Positions 35,378 to 44,376 of a stretch of 64,000 nt of DNA are shown here, one piece after another; position 1 is the first letter of the stretch, and every line of letters starts with the position of its first letter. The DNA is from an uncultured Bacteroidota bacterium (GTDB lineage: Bacteria; Bacteroidota; Bacteroidia; Flavobacteriales; Flavobacteriaceae): NCBI GenBank assembly GCA_902586905.1, contig CACIJH010000001.1:1-64000 (forward strand), written 5' to 3'. The notes below the pieces were generated by a model. The model was given only the letters and a program-made list of their open reading frames with translations, was not told the origin of the DNA and did no database searches. A program made the translations under genes and the position numbers.

Positions 35378-37003
35378 ATGCCGTACGGATTTTTTACAGT
35401 TGACACCCCCCTCAACGAAGTTACTCACGACTATAGACCTGGATCTCCTGAGAGAAAAAAAGTTGAAGAAGCATACAAAAAGATGTTTCAGTCCAAAATT
35501 GAAGTCCCCTTATATTTAGGGGATGATGAGGTGTTTACAAAAGAGACCCGACCCATTCGACCCCCACATGATCATCAACACATCGTCGGCACCTATAGTG
35601 TTGCGCAGCCAGCACACGTCAAGCGTGCAATTGAGAACTCCCTCAAAGCCAAAAAGAAGTGGGCAGCGATGTCATGGGAACATCGCGTTTCGATTTTTAT
35701 AAAAGCAGCTGACTTGATTGCAGGGCCCTATCGTGCGATCATCAATGCTGGCACTATGATTGGCCAATCAAAAAATATCTTTCAAGCAGAAATAGATGCA
35801 ACTTGTGAATCTGTTGATTTTCTCAAATTCAATGCATCCTATGCATCTCAAATTTATCAGCAACAACCTGCCCCTGGAAATGGAGTGTTCAACCGAATTG
35901 AACACCGCCCTCTCGAGGGGTTTACCTATGCTGTGACTCCATTTAACTTTACTGCCATTGCTTGCAACCTCACTACATGTATGGCGATGATGGGGAATGT
36001 GGTCGTTTGGAAACCCAGTGATCATCAAATGTATACTGCAAAGATTTTGATGGATATTTTCAAAGAAGCAGGGCTTCCTGATGGTGTGATTACACTCGTT
36101 TCGGGTGACCCTGAAATGATTACTGATATCGTTTTACAACATCCCTCTTTTGCTGGTCTACATTTTACAGGTTCAACTTTTGTATTTCAAGACTTGTGGC
36201 AAAAAATTGGAGACAATATAAAAAACTATAAAACCTATCCTCGTATCGTTGGAGAGACAGGCGGAAAAGACTTTATCTTGGCACATCATTCTGCAGATAT
36301 TGATGTTGTCGCCACGGCAATCACTCGTGGTGCTTTTGAATATCAAGGGCAAAAGTGTTCGGCAGCATCTCGAGTTTATTTGCCTAAATCCATTGCTCAA
36401 AAAATCATTGATAAAGTTGTCGCTAATGTCAAATCCTTTACAATGGGATCTCCTGAAGATATGAGTCACTTTATTACAGCTGTCATCCATGAAACATCGT
36501 TTGACAAGCTTGCTAGCTATATCGATCAAGCCAAAAAGGACAAGGATGTTGAAGTGCTTGTCGGTGGAACTTATGACAAGTCCGAGGGTTATTTTGTATC
36601 CCCAACAGTACTGCTGACTACAAACCCAACATACACCACTATAGAGACAGAGCTGTTTGGTCCCATAGTGACCATATATGTTTATGATGATGAGCAGTGG
36701 GAAGAAACCATTGATTTGGTCGATAACACCTCTGTTTATGGCCTAACTGGAGCTGTAATTGCACAGGATCGTCAAGTGATAGAAGATGCGAGTGTAAAGC
36801 TCGTCAACGCTGCTGGTAACTTTTATATCAATGACAAGCCAAGTGGTGCTGTTGTCGGACAACAACCTTTTGGAGGTGCAAGAGCGTCAGGAACAAACGA
36901 CAAGGCTGGCTCGATGCAAAACCTATTGCGTTGGGTGTCGCCCAGACTCATTAAAGAAACCATGGTGCCAGCAAAAGACTATCGCTACCCACACATGGGC
37001 TAA
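35378..37003 (+). CDS. pruA: L-glutamate gamma-semialdehyde dehydrogenase (1-pyrroline-5-carboxylate dehydrogenase)
   Basis: This 541-residue aldehyde dehydrogenase converts P5C/glutamate semialdehyde to glutamate in proline catabolism. It shows TPFNFTAIACNLTTC, WKPSD, catalytic Glu in RIVGETGGKDFI and catalytic Cys327 in GQKCSAASRVY. C-terminal GQQPFGGARASGTNDKAG follows. Its stand-alone form and roughly 540-residue length match the P5CDH of Bacteroidota and eukaryotes rather than bifunctional PutA. No proline dehydrogenase gene is adjacent. Its stop overlaps the convergent rsmG stop by 4 bases. Confidence 0.95.
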   Translation: MPYGFFTVDTPLNEVTHDYRPGSPERKKVEEAYKKMFQSKIEVPLYLGDDEVFTKETRPIRPPHDHQHIVGTYSVAQPAHVKRAIENSLKAKKKWAAMSWEHRVSIFIKAADLIAGPYRAIINAGTMIGQSKNIFQAEIDATCESVDFLKFNASYASQIYQQQPAPGNGVFNRIEHRPLEGFTYAVTPFNFTAIACNLTTCMAMMGNVVVWKPSDHQMYTAKILMDIFKEAGLPDGVITLVSGDPEMITDIVLQHPSFAGLHFTGSTFVFQDLWQKIGDNIKNYKTYPRIVGETGGKDFILAHHSADIDVVATAITRGAFEYQGQKCSAASRVYLPKSIAQKIIDKVVANVKSFTMGSPEDMSHFITAVIHETSFDKLASYIDQAKKDKDVEVLVGGTYDKSEGYFVSPTVLLTTNPTYTTIETELFGPIVTIYVYDDEQWEETIDLVDNTSVYGLTGAVIAQDRQVIEDASVKLVNAAGNFYINDKPSGAVVGQQPFGGARASGTNDKAGSMQNLLRWVSPRLIKETMVPAKDYRYPHMG

Positions 37004-37617
37004 AGTGGCAAATGCACCACAGCTTTTGTAGCAAAAAACTGTTCGTGAAAATAGCGATCAAGTGGATAGATTTTCGCATGGGGATAGTCCTGAAGTTCTG
37101 CTGTCAAGTCACCTCCTTTTAAAGCGAGAATGCCATTGGCCAATTCGTGTTGCTGCGTTGTGCTTATTTTATTTTTCACCCATCCCACAAAGCGTGGCAT
37201 TTGGGTCACTGCACGAGAGACCACAAAATCAAATTGACCTTCAACCTCCTCGGCACGCAAATGACTCGATTTTAGATTTGTCAGACCAATTGCTTGAGCT
37301 ATCGCCTCCACCACCCTGATTTTTTTTTGAATCGAATCAATGAGATAAAAATTGGTTTCGGGAAAAAGAATAGCTAGGGGGATACCTGGAAAGCCACCAC
37401 CTGTCCCAACATCGAGAACATTGGCATTGGGGCCAAAGGATATCACTTTGGCAATCCCCAATGCATGCAACACATGACGTTCATAAAGCGCATCGATGTC
37501 TTTTCGAGAAATCACATTGATTTTGCGATTCCAATCTGCATACAAGCCATGTAGATGTTGCAGTTGTTGTTGTTGCAAATCAGTGAGGGCAGGAAAGTAA
37601 GTCAGCAGTTTTTCCAT
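37000..37617 (-). CDS. rsmG: 16S rRNA (guanine527-N7)-methyltransferase RsmG
   Basis: The protein has 205 residues. The SAM-binding motif is VLDVGTGGGFPGIPLAILFP, with NVISRKDIDALYERHVLHAL upstream and FDFVVSRAVTQMP downstream, all signature RsmG segments. It methylates N7 of G527 in the 530 loop of 16S rRNA. I start at the ATG giving MEKLLTYFPALT; a start five codons earlier is possible. A perfect -7 element lies 19 bases upstream. Confidence 0.94.
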   Translation of the reverse strand: MEKLLTYFPALTDLQQQQLQHLHGLYADWNRKINVISRKDIDALYERHVLHALGIAKVISFGPNANVLDVGTGGGFPGIPLAILFPETNFYLIDSIQKKIRVVEAIAQAIGLTNLKSSHLRAEEVEGQFDFVVSRAVTQMPRFVGWVKNKISTTQQHELANGILALKGGDLTAELQDYPHAKIYPLDRYFHEQFFATKAVVHLPL

Positions 37618-37636
37618 GAATCGATTACACAATAAG

Positions 37637-37644
37637 CAAAAGTA
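37637..37644 (-). promoter_or_regulatory. Predicted -7 element of rsmG
   Basis: The minus strand reads TACTTTTG, a perfect TAnnTTTG match, 19 bases before the rsmG ATG. It forms a divergent pair with the identical octamer of the desaturase gene 40 bases away. Confidence 0.55.
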
Positions 37645-37684
37645 AAAAAAGCAAAAAACAATGATGACTAACTACCAGAATCAC

Positions 37685-37692
37685 TACTTTTG
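37685..37692 (+). promoter_or_regulatory. Predicted -7 element of the desaturase gene
   Basis: TACTTTTG, a perfect TAnnTTTG match, 19 bases before the ATG at 37712. Its position excludes the earlier in-frame ATG at 37661 as the start. Confidence 0.55.
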
Positions 37693-37711
37693 TTTACCTA
37701 ATTTAGATTTT

Positions 37712-38818
37712 ATGAAGATTGCCAAAGGTAGCATTCGATTCTCAAGAAAAGACAAACAGAAATTTTTTTCAACTCTCAACAAACGTGTTAACGCTTATTT
37801 CAAAGACAACAATCTCCGTAAAACAGGAAATTGGAAGCTTCATCTGAAGACAGTTATTTTAATAACGCTTTTTGTCACACCATATGTTTTACTTCTATCG
37901 CTAGACCTCAGTCAACGGGTTAAACTTGGACTTTGTGTACTCCTTGGTTTTGGTATGGCGGGCATAGGGATGAATGTTATGCATGAGGGGAATCATGGCT
38001 CGTACTCTCGCTATGGTTGGGTCAATAAAATCATGGGTGGAGCGATTTATATTTTGGCTGGAAATGTCTTCAATTGGAAAGTGCAACACAATGTGCTTCA
38101 TCACAGTTTTACAAACATCCATGGGCATGATGAAGACCTCGAAGCAGGTACTGTTATGCGATTTTCCAAGCATGCAAAATGGCGTGCAATTCATCGTTTC
38201 CAACATCTTTATTTTATCATATTATATGGACTTCTGACGCTGCGCTGGGTCATTACAACAGATTTTATTCAACTCAAAAGATATCTAAAATTGAATCTAT
38301 CCTATAAGAAAAAAACTAGCCCTACCAGAGAATGGCTGGTACTTGTGTTGTCGAAGACTTTTTATGTGGCATTATGGATTGTATTGCCTATGTCGGTGCT
38401 TGACCTTGCTTGGTGGAAAATCTTAATAGGTTTCGTTGTAATGCACTACACAGCTGGCATCATTCTCAGTGTGGTTTTCCAATTGGCACATATTACAACA
38501 AACACTGACATGCCACTGCCCTCTACGACAGGTTCAATGAAAAACACTTGGGCAATTCATCAGCTATTTACCACTGGTAATTTTGCACCAAAAAACAGCT
38601 TTATCAACTGGTTTACAGGTGGGTTAAACCACCAAATCGAACACCATATTTTCCCATATATAAGCCATATCCATTATAAAAATATAGGCAAGATTGTTAA
38701 AAAAACAGCGCGCGAATTTGACTTGCCCTACAACGAATTTAAAACCTTTGGTGCTGCTTTTTCTTCTCATTATGAACTACTGAAATCACTGGCGAAAAAA
38801 CCAAACCCAGCAACATAA
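37712..38818 (+). CDS. Membrane fatty acid desaturase / acyl lipid desaturase
   Basis: The protein has 368 residues with hydrophobic segments and the three histidine boxes of membrane di-iron desaturases: MHEGNHGSYS, HNVLHHSFTN and LNHQIEHHIFP. The last box (Q-x-x-HH) is typical of the front-end/linoleoyl-CoA-desaturase-like branch. It introduces a double bond into fatty acyl chains in the inner membrane, adjusting membrane fluidity; regiospecificity cannot be read. The start is chosen downstream of the -7 element. The aminotransferase gene follows after 4 bases, so the two may be co-transcribed. Confidence 0.9.
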   Translation: MKIAKGSIRFSRKDKQKFFSTLNKRVNAYFKDNNLRKTGNWKLHLKTVILITLFVTPYVLLLSLDLSQRVKLGLCVLLGFGMAGIGMNVMHEGNHGSYSRYGWVNKIMGGAIYILAGNVFNWKVQHNVLHHSFTNIHGHDEDLEAGTVMRFSKHAKWRAIHRFQHLYFIILYGLLTLRWVITTDFIQLKRYLKLNLSYKKKTSPTREWLVLVLSKTFYVALWIVLPMSVLDLAWWKILIGFVVMHYTAGIILSVVFQLAHITTNTDMPLPSTTGSMKNTWAIHQLFTTGNFAPKNSFINWFTGGLNHQIEHHIFPYISHIHYKNIGKIVKKTAREFDLPYNEFKTFGAAFSSHYELLKSLAKKPNPAT

Positions 38819-38822
38819 AACG

Positions 38823-40010
38823 ATGAAGGAATCATTATCCAACCGCATACAGAGTTTACCAGCTTCGGCAACATTAGCCATGGCCGCCAAGGCAAGAGAA
38901 TTAAAAAATCAAGGAGTTAATGTCATTGGACTCAGTCTCGGAGAACCTGATTTTAACACCCCTGATTTCATCAAACAGGCTGCAATTCAAGCTGTCAACC
39001 ACAACTATAACTCATACACGCCAGTCGATGGGTATGTGGCGTTGAAAGAGGCCATTTGTCGGAAGTTTAAAAGAGACAATCAGTTGGATTATTCCCCAAG
39101 CCAGATCGTGGTTTCAACAGGTGCAAAACAGTCTATTGCAAACGCCATTCAGGTATTGGTAGACCCAGGAGACGATGTGCTGTTGGTGGCACCCTACTGG
39201 GTGAGTTACTCTGCTATTGTCTTGCTAGCTGAAGGAAACCCAATTGAAATTTATTCTGACATCAAAACAGATTTTAAAATTACACCCGAACAGCTTGAGA
39301 AATCAATCACGCCAAAAACAAAAATGGTCGTAATCAACTCCCCAAATAACCCAAGTGGATCGGTTTATACAGAAGCTGAATATCGTGCTTTGGCAGCTGT
39401 TTTGGAAAAGTATCCAGACATCTACATTCTTTCAGATGAAATCTATGAACACATCAACTATGGTGTTCCTCACTTTAGTTTTGCTCAAATTCCTTCGATG
39501 TACAATCGTACTTTGACAGTCAATGGAGTTGCCAAGGCCTTTGCAATGACTGGCTGGCGAATTGGCTATTTGGGTGCACCTGAGTGGATTGCAAAAGCAT
39601 GTACAAAAATGCAGGGTCAAATCACGAGTGGTGCCAACTGTATCGCCCAACGTGCAACGATTGCTGCTTTGGATGGGCCTGTTGCTAATATTCAGTATAT
39701 GGTTGATGAGTTTGCAACTCGTCGTGAAAGGATTCTTGAATTGCTCAGCAACATTGAAGGCTTTGTACTCAATCAACCCAAAGGTGCTTTTTATGTGTTT
39801 CCAGATATCTCTCATTATTTTGGAAAAACCATCAAGGGTAAAACGATAGGCAACGCATCAGATTTTGCACTCTATTTGTTAGAAGAGGCACACGTTGCTA
39901 CTGTGACAGGTGATGCCTTTGGATGCCCAAACAATATCCGAATTTCTTATGCTGCTTCTATGGAAAATATCGAAGAGGCAGTCGCAAGAATCCAACAGGC
40001 ATTGACTTAG
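38823..40010 (+). CDS. Class I PLP-dependent aminotransferase, aspartate aminotransferase type
   Basis: The 395-residue fold-type I aminotransferase has GLSLGEPDFNTPDFIKQAA, the NSPNNPSGSVYT motif, ILSDEIYEHINY with the PLP-ring Asp and Tyr, the Schiff-base lysine in VAKAFAMTGWRIGY, and a C-terminal IRISYAAS carrying the carboxylate-binding Arg. Best fit is aspartate aminotransferase of the Ib subgroup (oxaloacetate/glutamate interconversion), but related specificities are possible. It starts 4 bases after the desaturase; the stop overlaps the convergent trkH stop by 4 bases (TTAG). Confidence 0.9.
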   Translation: MKESLSNRIQSLPASATLAMAAKARELKNQGVNVIGLSLGEPDFNTPDFIKQAAIQAVNHNYNSYTPVDGYVALKEAICRKFKRDNQLDYSPSQIVVSTGAKQSIANAIQVLVDPGDDVLLVAPYWVSYSAIVLLAEGNPIEIYSDIKTDFKITPEQLEKSITPKTKMVVINSPNNPSGSVYTEAEYRALAAVLEKYPDIYILSDEIYEHINYGVPHFSFAQIPSMYNRTLTVNGVAKAFAMTGWRIGYLGAPEWIAKACTKMQGQITSGANCIAQRATIAALDGPVANIQYMVDEFATRRERILELLSNIEGFVLNQPKGAFYVFPDISHYFGKTIKGKTIGNASDFALYLLEEAHVATVTGDAFGCPNNIRISYAASMENIEEAVARIQQALT

Positions 40011-41503
40011 TGGTCTCTCCAAAAATAGGGAGTGAATAAAATCAGAGCTGTAAACAGTTCAAGACGACCAACGAGCATCAAAAAAGAACACCATATTTTC
40101 CCACCAGTTGGCATGGTCGTATAGGTCGAAACAGGACCAAAATCGCCAAGGCTAGGCCCTACATTTCCAAGACTTGCTGCAGAAGCACCAATAGACGATA
40201 AGAAGTCTAGGCCAAATAAGCTCAACACAAATGCGCCAATAATAAATAGCAGCATGTATAGGATAAAAAATCCAAGGATTCGATAGACCAAGCTTTGTTG
40301 AATGGTGACGTGGTTGAGGTGAAGTGAAACAATTGCGTTTGGATGTAATGCTCTTCTAAATTCAAGTAATGCATTTTTAATCATAACCAAATGACGAATG
40401 ACCTTCACACCCCCTGATGTTGAACCCGAAGAACCCCCCAAAAAGAAAAGACCAAAGAAAAGCATGGTTAGAAAGGGGGTCCAACCAGCAAAATCTGCAG
40501 TTACAAATCCAGTGGTAGTGATAATTGCAATTACTTGAAACAGGGCATGTCGGAAACTACTTTCAAACGCTCCAAAAATTTGTGGGTGATCAACTGAAGT
40601 CGATTCAAGCTGGACGTTGGTGTAAATTCCAATGAATGTGATCAGAGTAAAAAGAGTGACAAATCCGACATACCAACGAAACTCATTGTCTTGCCAAATT
40701 CGTTCTAATTTCCCTTTTAATCCAAAATAGATAAGGACAAAATTCGTTCCTGCCAAAAACATAAATAAGGTTACGATATACTGTATCATCGGACTGTTAT
40801 TCCAGTAGGCCAAGCTTTCGTTTTTTGTTGAGAACCCACCAGATGCCATCGTGCTCATCGAGTGATTTATGGCATCAAAAACAGACATACCTGCCAAGGC
40901 TAACAACAGGGCTTCCAGAGCTGTAAAACCCACATAGATATACCAAAGTCTTTTTGCAGTATGGCTGATTCGTGGGTGCAATTTGTCTCCCCCAACTGCT
41001 GTTGCTTCTGCAGAAAACAACTGAACACCACCAATACCCAAAAGAGGTAAAATAGCCACAGCCAATACGATGATTCCCATACCACCGAGCCAGTGCGTGA
41101 GTGAACGCCACAAAATGATACTTTTTGGCAGTGCTTCTATGTCTTGTACAATTGTAGCACCAGTGGCAGTAAAGCCTGACATGGTTTCAAACAATGCATC
41201 TGAATAGCTAGCCAATGATTGGGTCAACAGATAGGGTAAGGTGCCAAATATTACCATGCTAAGCCAGCCCATCACTACTGTCAAATAGCCATCACGCATC
41301 TTTATTTCACGCTTTCGGTTTCTCGTGATGAGGAGTAAAAGCAACCCAATCCCAGTTGTGATTAGGGCTGAAAAAAGAAGTCCTTCAGTAGCGCCATCAT
41401 CCAAATAAACACTCAACAATGTACAAACAAACATGGCTGTTGCATTGAACAAGAGCAACAAGCCAAGCATGTTAAAAATTGTTGAAAAATTGTATGGTTT
41501 CAT
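40007..41503 (-). CDS. trkH: TrkH family potassium uptake membrane protein
   Basis: The 498-residue protein has about ten membrane helices and four pore-loop repeats. Recognisable selectivity-filter-like stretches are MSGFTATGATIV, MSTMASGGFSTKN, ITTTGFVTADF and SLGNVGPSLGD. LGGSSGSTSGGVKVIRH corresponds to the gating loop of the third repeat. It forms the K+ channel subunit that works with the cytoplasmic TrkA regulator encoded immediately upstream (2-base gap). Confidence 0.94.
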   Translation of the reverse strand: MKPYNFSTIFNMLGLLLLFNATAMFVCTLLSVYLDDGATEGLLFSALITTGIGLLLLLITRNRKREIKMRDGYLTVVMGWLSMVIFGTLPYLLTQSLASYSDALFETMSGFTATGATIVQDIEALPKSIILWRSLTHWLGGMGIIVLAVAILPLLGIGGVQLFSAEATAVGGDKLHPRISHTAKRLWYIYVGFTALEALLLALAGMSVFDAINHSMSTMASGGFSTKNESLAYWNNSPMIQYIVTLFMFLAGTNFVLIYFGLKGKLERIWQDNEFRWYVGFVTLFTLITFIGIYTNVQLESTSVDHPQIFGAFESSFRHALFQVIAIITTTGFVTADFAGWTPFLTMLFFGLFFLGGSSGSTSGGVKVIRHLVMIKNALLEFRRALHPNAIVSLHLNHVTIQQSLVYRILGFFILYMLLFIIGAFVLSLFGLDFLSSIGASAASLGNVGPSLGDFGPVSTYTTMPTGGKIWCSFLMLVGRLELFTALILFTPYFWRDH

Positions 41504-41505
41504 TC

Positions 41506-42855
41506 CTATCGAAATAATCGCTCAATACGTGAAATGGACTTTGGCAAACAACATACGAGAACTCTGTCGCCGGGCATAATTTCAAAATCTCCAAGGGCGA
41601 TAATCCCCTCTCCTGCTCTAATCACACCACCAATCGTTGCTGTGCGAGATATATCTAAATCTTTGATTTTTTTACCCAAAACTTTTGAGTCTTGACTCAC
41701 AACAAACTCGAGAAGCTCAGCATCCATATTATTGAGTTTGGCTAGATCAACAACCTTTCCCTTGCGAACATATCGAAAAATACTGTTTGCAGTCAGCAAC
41801 TTCTTGTTGATCAGTGTATCAACGCCAATCGACTTGGTCAATTCGAAGTAATCAACATTCTCTACCAGAGCTATGATTTTAGATACTTTATTGGATTTTG
41901 CCATCAGGCAAGACATGATATTGGTCTCCGAGTCGTCAGTGACAGCCAAAAAAACATCCATCCCACCAATGTTTTCTTCGACAAGAAGTTCTGCATTTCG
42001 CCCATCGCCATGAATCACAAGCGTATTGGGCAAATCGCCAGAAAGCTTGATTGCTTTTTCTTTATCAGACTCAACGAGTTTGACGCGCATTCCTTGTTGA
42101 CACAAATCTTCAGCTGTTTTTTTTCCAATGCGACCACCACCGATAATCATTACATTCTCAGCCTCTTGTTTGGTATATCCAACCAATTCGTTGAGGGCAT
42201 CCATTCCAGATTTGGAACTTGTAAAATAGACCTGATCACCTGCTTCAAACAGTGTGTCACCACGAGGGATAAGGGTGGTATGCGTACCTGCACGCTTGAT
42301 GGCAATTGGCATAAAAAGTACTTCTGAAAACACTGCTGCTGCCTCTTTCACTGATTTTCCAACAAATGGAGCAGATTCCAGCAGTGTCGTACCCATCATT
42401 GTCAATGCACCTTCTTCAAACTCATAACTATTGTTGAAGGCAGACTCGTCGATCAACAATTGAATTTCTTTTACTGCCAGTTCCTCAGGTGAGATAAGTT
42501 CATCGATCCCTAGAGAATTAAAATCAACATCCTCTTTGTATTTATCAAACTCGATATTGGTTACACGAGCAATGGTTCTATTACAACCTAATTGTTTGGA
42601 CAGTAAGCAGCACATCAGATTTGTGGTTTCTGTTGGCGTCACAGCAATCATCATATCTGAATTGCCTGCATCTGCCTTTTTTAGAACAGCCAAAGCTGAG
42701 GGGTCTCCGTGTATGGTACGAATATCTAGATGCGTTTCGGCATAATTGAGGTGTTCTTTCACACTATCAATAAGTGTAATATCCTGGGATTCAAACGATA
42801 ATAGTTTCGCTAGATGAAGCCCAACATCACTCGCGCCGGCAATAATAATTTTCAT
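41506..42855 (-). CDS. trkA: Trk system potassium transporter peripheral subunit TrkA
   Basis: The 449-residue cytoplasmic protein has two RCK repeats, each with an NAD-binding TrkA-N domain (IIIAGASDVGLHLAKLL at the N-terminus, VMIIGGGRIGKKTAEDL near residue 235). Each is followed by a TrkA-C domain. It gates TrkH in response to nucleotide binding. It is the first gene of the trkA-trkH operon, with a perfect -7 element upstream and divergent from ubiE. Confidence 0.95.
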   Translation of the reverse strand: MKIIIAGASDVGLHLAKLLSFESQDITLIDSVKEHLNYAETHLDIRTIHGDPSALAVLKKADAGNSDMMIAVTPTETTNLMCCLLSKQLGCNRTIARVTNIEFDKYKEDVDFNSLGIDELISPEELAVKEIQLLIDESAFNNSYEFEEGALTMMGTTLLESAPFVGKSVKEAAAVFSEVLFMPIAIKRAGTHTTLIPRGDTLFEAGDQVYFTSSKSGMDALNELVGYTKQEAENVMIIGGGRIGKKTAEDLCQQGMRVKLVESDKEKAIKLSGDLPNTLVIHGDGRNAELLVEENIGGMDVFLAVTDDSETNIMSCLMAKSNKVSKIIALVENVDYFELTKSIGVDTLINKKLLTANSIFRYVRKGKVVDLAKLNNMDAELLEFVVSQDSKVLGKKIKDLDISRTATIGGVIRAGEGIIALGDFEIMPGDRVLVCCLPKSISRIERLFR

Positions 42856-42878
42856 GAAGAACGCTTGGTTTGCTGATG

Positions 42879-42886
42879 CAAATATA
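42879..42886 (-). promoter_or_regulatory. Predicted -7 element of trkA-trkH
   Basis: The minus strand reads TATATTTG, a perfect TAnnTTTG match, 23 bases before the trkA ATG. Confidence 0.5.
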
Positions 42887-42933
42887 GATGTTTTGCAATG
42901 ATTTGATACATACGTATGAATCTCTGATTGCCT

Positions 42934-42941
42934 TATCTTTG
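42934..42941 (+). promoter_or_regulatory. Predicted -7 element of ubiE-porT
   Basis: TATCTTTG, a perfect TAnnTTTG match, 24 bases before the ubiE ATG at 42966. No TTG was found at 17-23 bases upstream. Confidence 0.5.
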
Positions 42942-42965
42942 CACAAATTGCTATAAAACCACACG

Positions 42966-43697
42966 ATGGTCAAACCTTATAAAGACTCTTCCTCGTCCAA
43001 AAAAGACCAAGTTACCAGCATGTTTGATGGTATTGCCAAAAATTACGATGCTTTAAATCGAGTGATATCGATGGGAATCGACAAATCTTGGCGGCGAAAG
43101 TTGGTGGCTATGGTAGCGCAAAAAAACCCAAAGGAAGTTGTTGATGTTGCAACAGGAACAGGTGATTTAGCACTTGCATTGACATCGATACCAAACGCGA
43201 CGATCACTGGCATTGATATTGCTGTTGAAATGTTGGAAATTGGAAAACAAAAAGTCTATCAAAACAAACTCGATCGTCGAATAAAAATGGTTGTTGGAGA
43301 TGCGGAATCTTTACCCTTAACAGATGCATCTATCGATGCTGTGACAGTGGCTTTTGGTGTGCGAAATTTTGGTGATCTCAACAAAGGGCTTTCTGAAATT
43401 TATCGCATTCTCAAACCAGGTGGGCAGCTATTTGTGCTGGAGACTTCAGTGCCAAAAAAACAATTTTTTCGTTTTGGGTATAAGCTGTATAGTTCGTTAT
43501 TCCTACCCTTGGTTGGACGCTTGTTTTCTTCAGATAAAAATGCATACACTTATCTTTCAGATTCTGCTGCTGCCTTTCCTTATGGCGAAGCATTTAACAA
43601 TAAACTCAAAAAAGTTGGGTTTTCAACTGTAGAGGACCATCCCCAAACATTTGGTGTGGTAACCATTTACAAAGCCACAAAACGTATTGATGCGTGA
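42966..43697 (+). CDS. ubiE: Demethylmenaquinone methyltransferase (UbiE/MenG)
   Basis: The 243-residue C-methyltransferase shows MFDGIAKNYDALNRVISMGIDKSWRR, SAM motif I VVDVATGTGDLALAL, and VTVAFGVRNFGDLNKGLSEIYRILKPGG, diagnostic of UbiE/MenG. In a Bacteroidota host with menaquinone it should methylate demethylmenaquinol in the last step of menaquinone synthesis. Its stop overlaps the porT start by 8 bases, a linkage conserved in Flavobacteriia. Confidence 0.94.
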   Translation: MVKPYKDSSSSKKDQVTSMFDGIAKNYDALNRVISMGIDKSWRRKLVAMVAQKNPKEVVDVATGTGDLALALTSIPNATITGIDIAVEMLEIGKQKVYQNKLDRRIKMVVGDAESLPLTDASIDAVTVAFGVRNFGDLNKGLSEIYRILKPGGQLFVLETSVPKKQFFRFGYKLYSSLFLPLVGRLFSSDKNAYTYLSDSAAAFPYGEAFNNKLKKVGFSTVEDHPQTFGVVTIYKATKRIDA

Positions 43698-44376
43698 ATA
43701 CTTATTTATTGTTTTTCTTCTCTCCCCACTTCTAATCTGCTGGGGGCAACGAAAAGATACACCTGAGTATCACAAAAAAGATGATGATTTATTATTGCGA
43801 TTTGGGTATTATTTGGGCATAAACCAAATGAATTTTAAATCTGAATATACACGATATACAAGTCAGTTGGACATTCAACCACAGCTTGGATTTAATGTAG
43901 GGCTTTTTGCTGATTTACGAATCCTAAATAACATCAATTTACGCTTTGAACCTGGCATGTTTACAACCCAACGCAATATCACATTTCCAGAAATTTGGCC
44001 AGAAGTACGCGATCCAAACAATCGACTTCGCAAGGTAAAATCGACTTATGTACGACTGCCATTGGTGCTGAAGTTTTCAGTCAATCGCATTCACAATGGA
44101 CGACCATTTGTAGTCGCTGGGGTTTCATCATCATTTAACCTATCGAGCAATGAGAAAAGTCGTGAAGACAATGACAGTGGACGATTTCGTCTACGAACAA
44201 ATATGAACGCTCTTGAACTTGGACTGGGCGTTGAACTTTATTTGCCATTTTTTCGCTTTACCCCATCTATTCGAGGAATCTTTGCTTTGGAAGATGAACT
44301 TGTACCCGACGACTGGACAGTCCCCATTGAGTCGCTAAAAACACAAGGGGTTTTTATTAATTTTATTTTTCAGTAG
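43690..44376 (+). CDS. porT: Type IX secretion / gliding outer membrane protein PorT
   Basis: The protein has 228 residues with signal peptide MREYLFIVFLLSPLLICWGQ. A small outer-membrane beta-barrel follows: LLRFGYYLGINQMNFKSEY, YVRLPLVLKFSVNR, RPFVVAGVSSSFNLSS, a terminal aromatic strand GVFINFIFQ. The pattern and the ubiE linkage match PorT, a T9SS component needed for secretion and gliding in Porphyromonas and Flavobacterium. The ATG at 43690 is preferred over a TTG one codon earlier. The 3' end overlaps the convergent RNA methyltransferase gene by 14 bases. Confidence 0.87.
   Translation: MREYLFIVFLLSPLLICWGQRKDTPEYHKKDDDLLLRFGYYLGINQMNFKSEYTRYTSQLDIQPQLGFNVGLFADLRILNNINLRFEPGMFTTQRNITFPEIWPEVRDPNNRLRKVKSTYVRLPLVLKFSVNRIHNGRPFVVAGVSSSFNLSSNEKSREDNDSGRFRLRTNMNALELGLGVELYLPFFRFTPSIRGIFALEDELVPDDWTVPIESLKTQGVFINFIFQ

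Noticed and set aside
38860-38990. Possible CRISPR or direct-repeat array
   Set aside because: No repeated spacer-like units were seen here or elsewhere in the window; repeats noticed are the two lipoyl domains and short dyads only.
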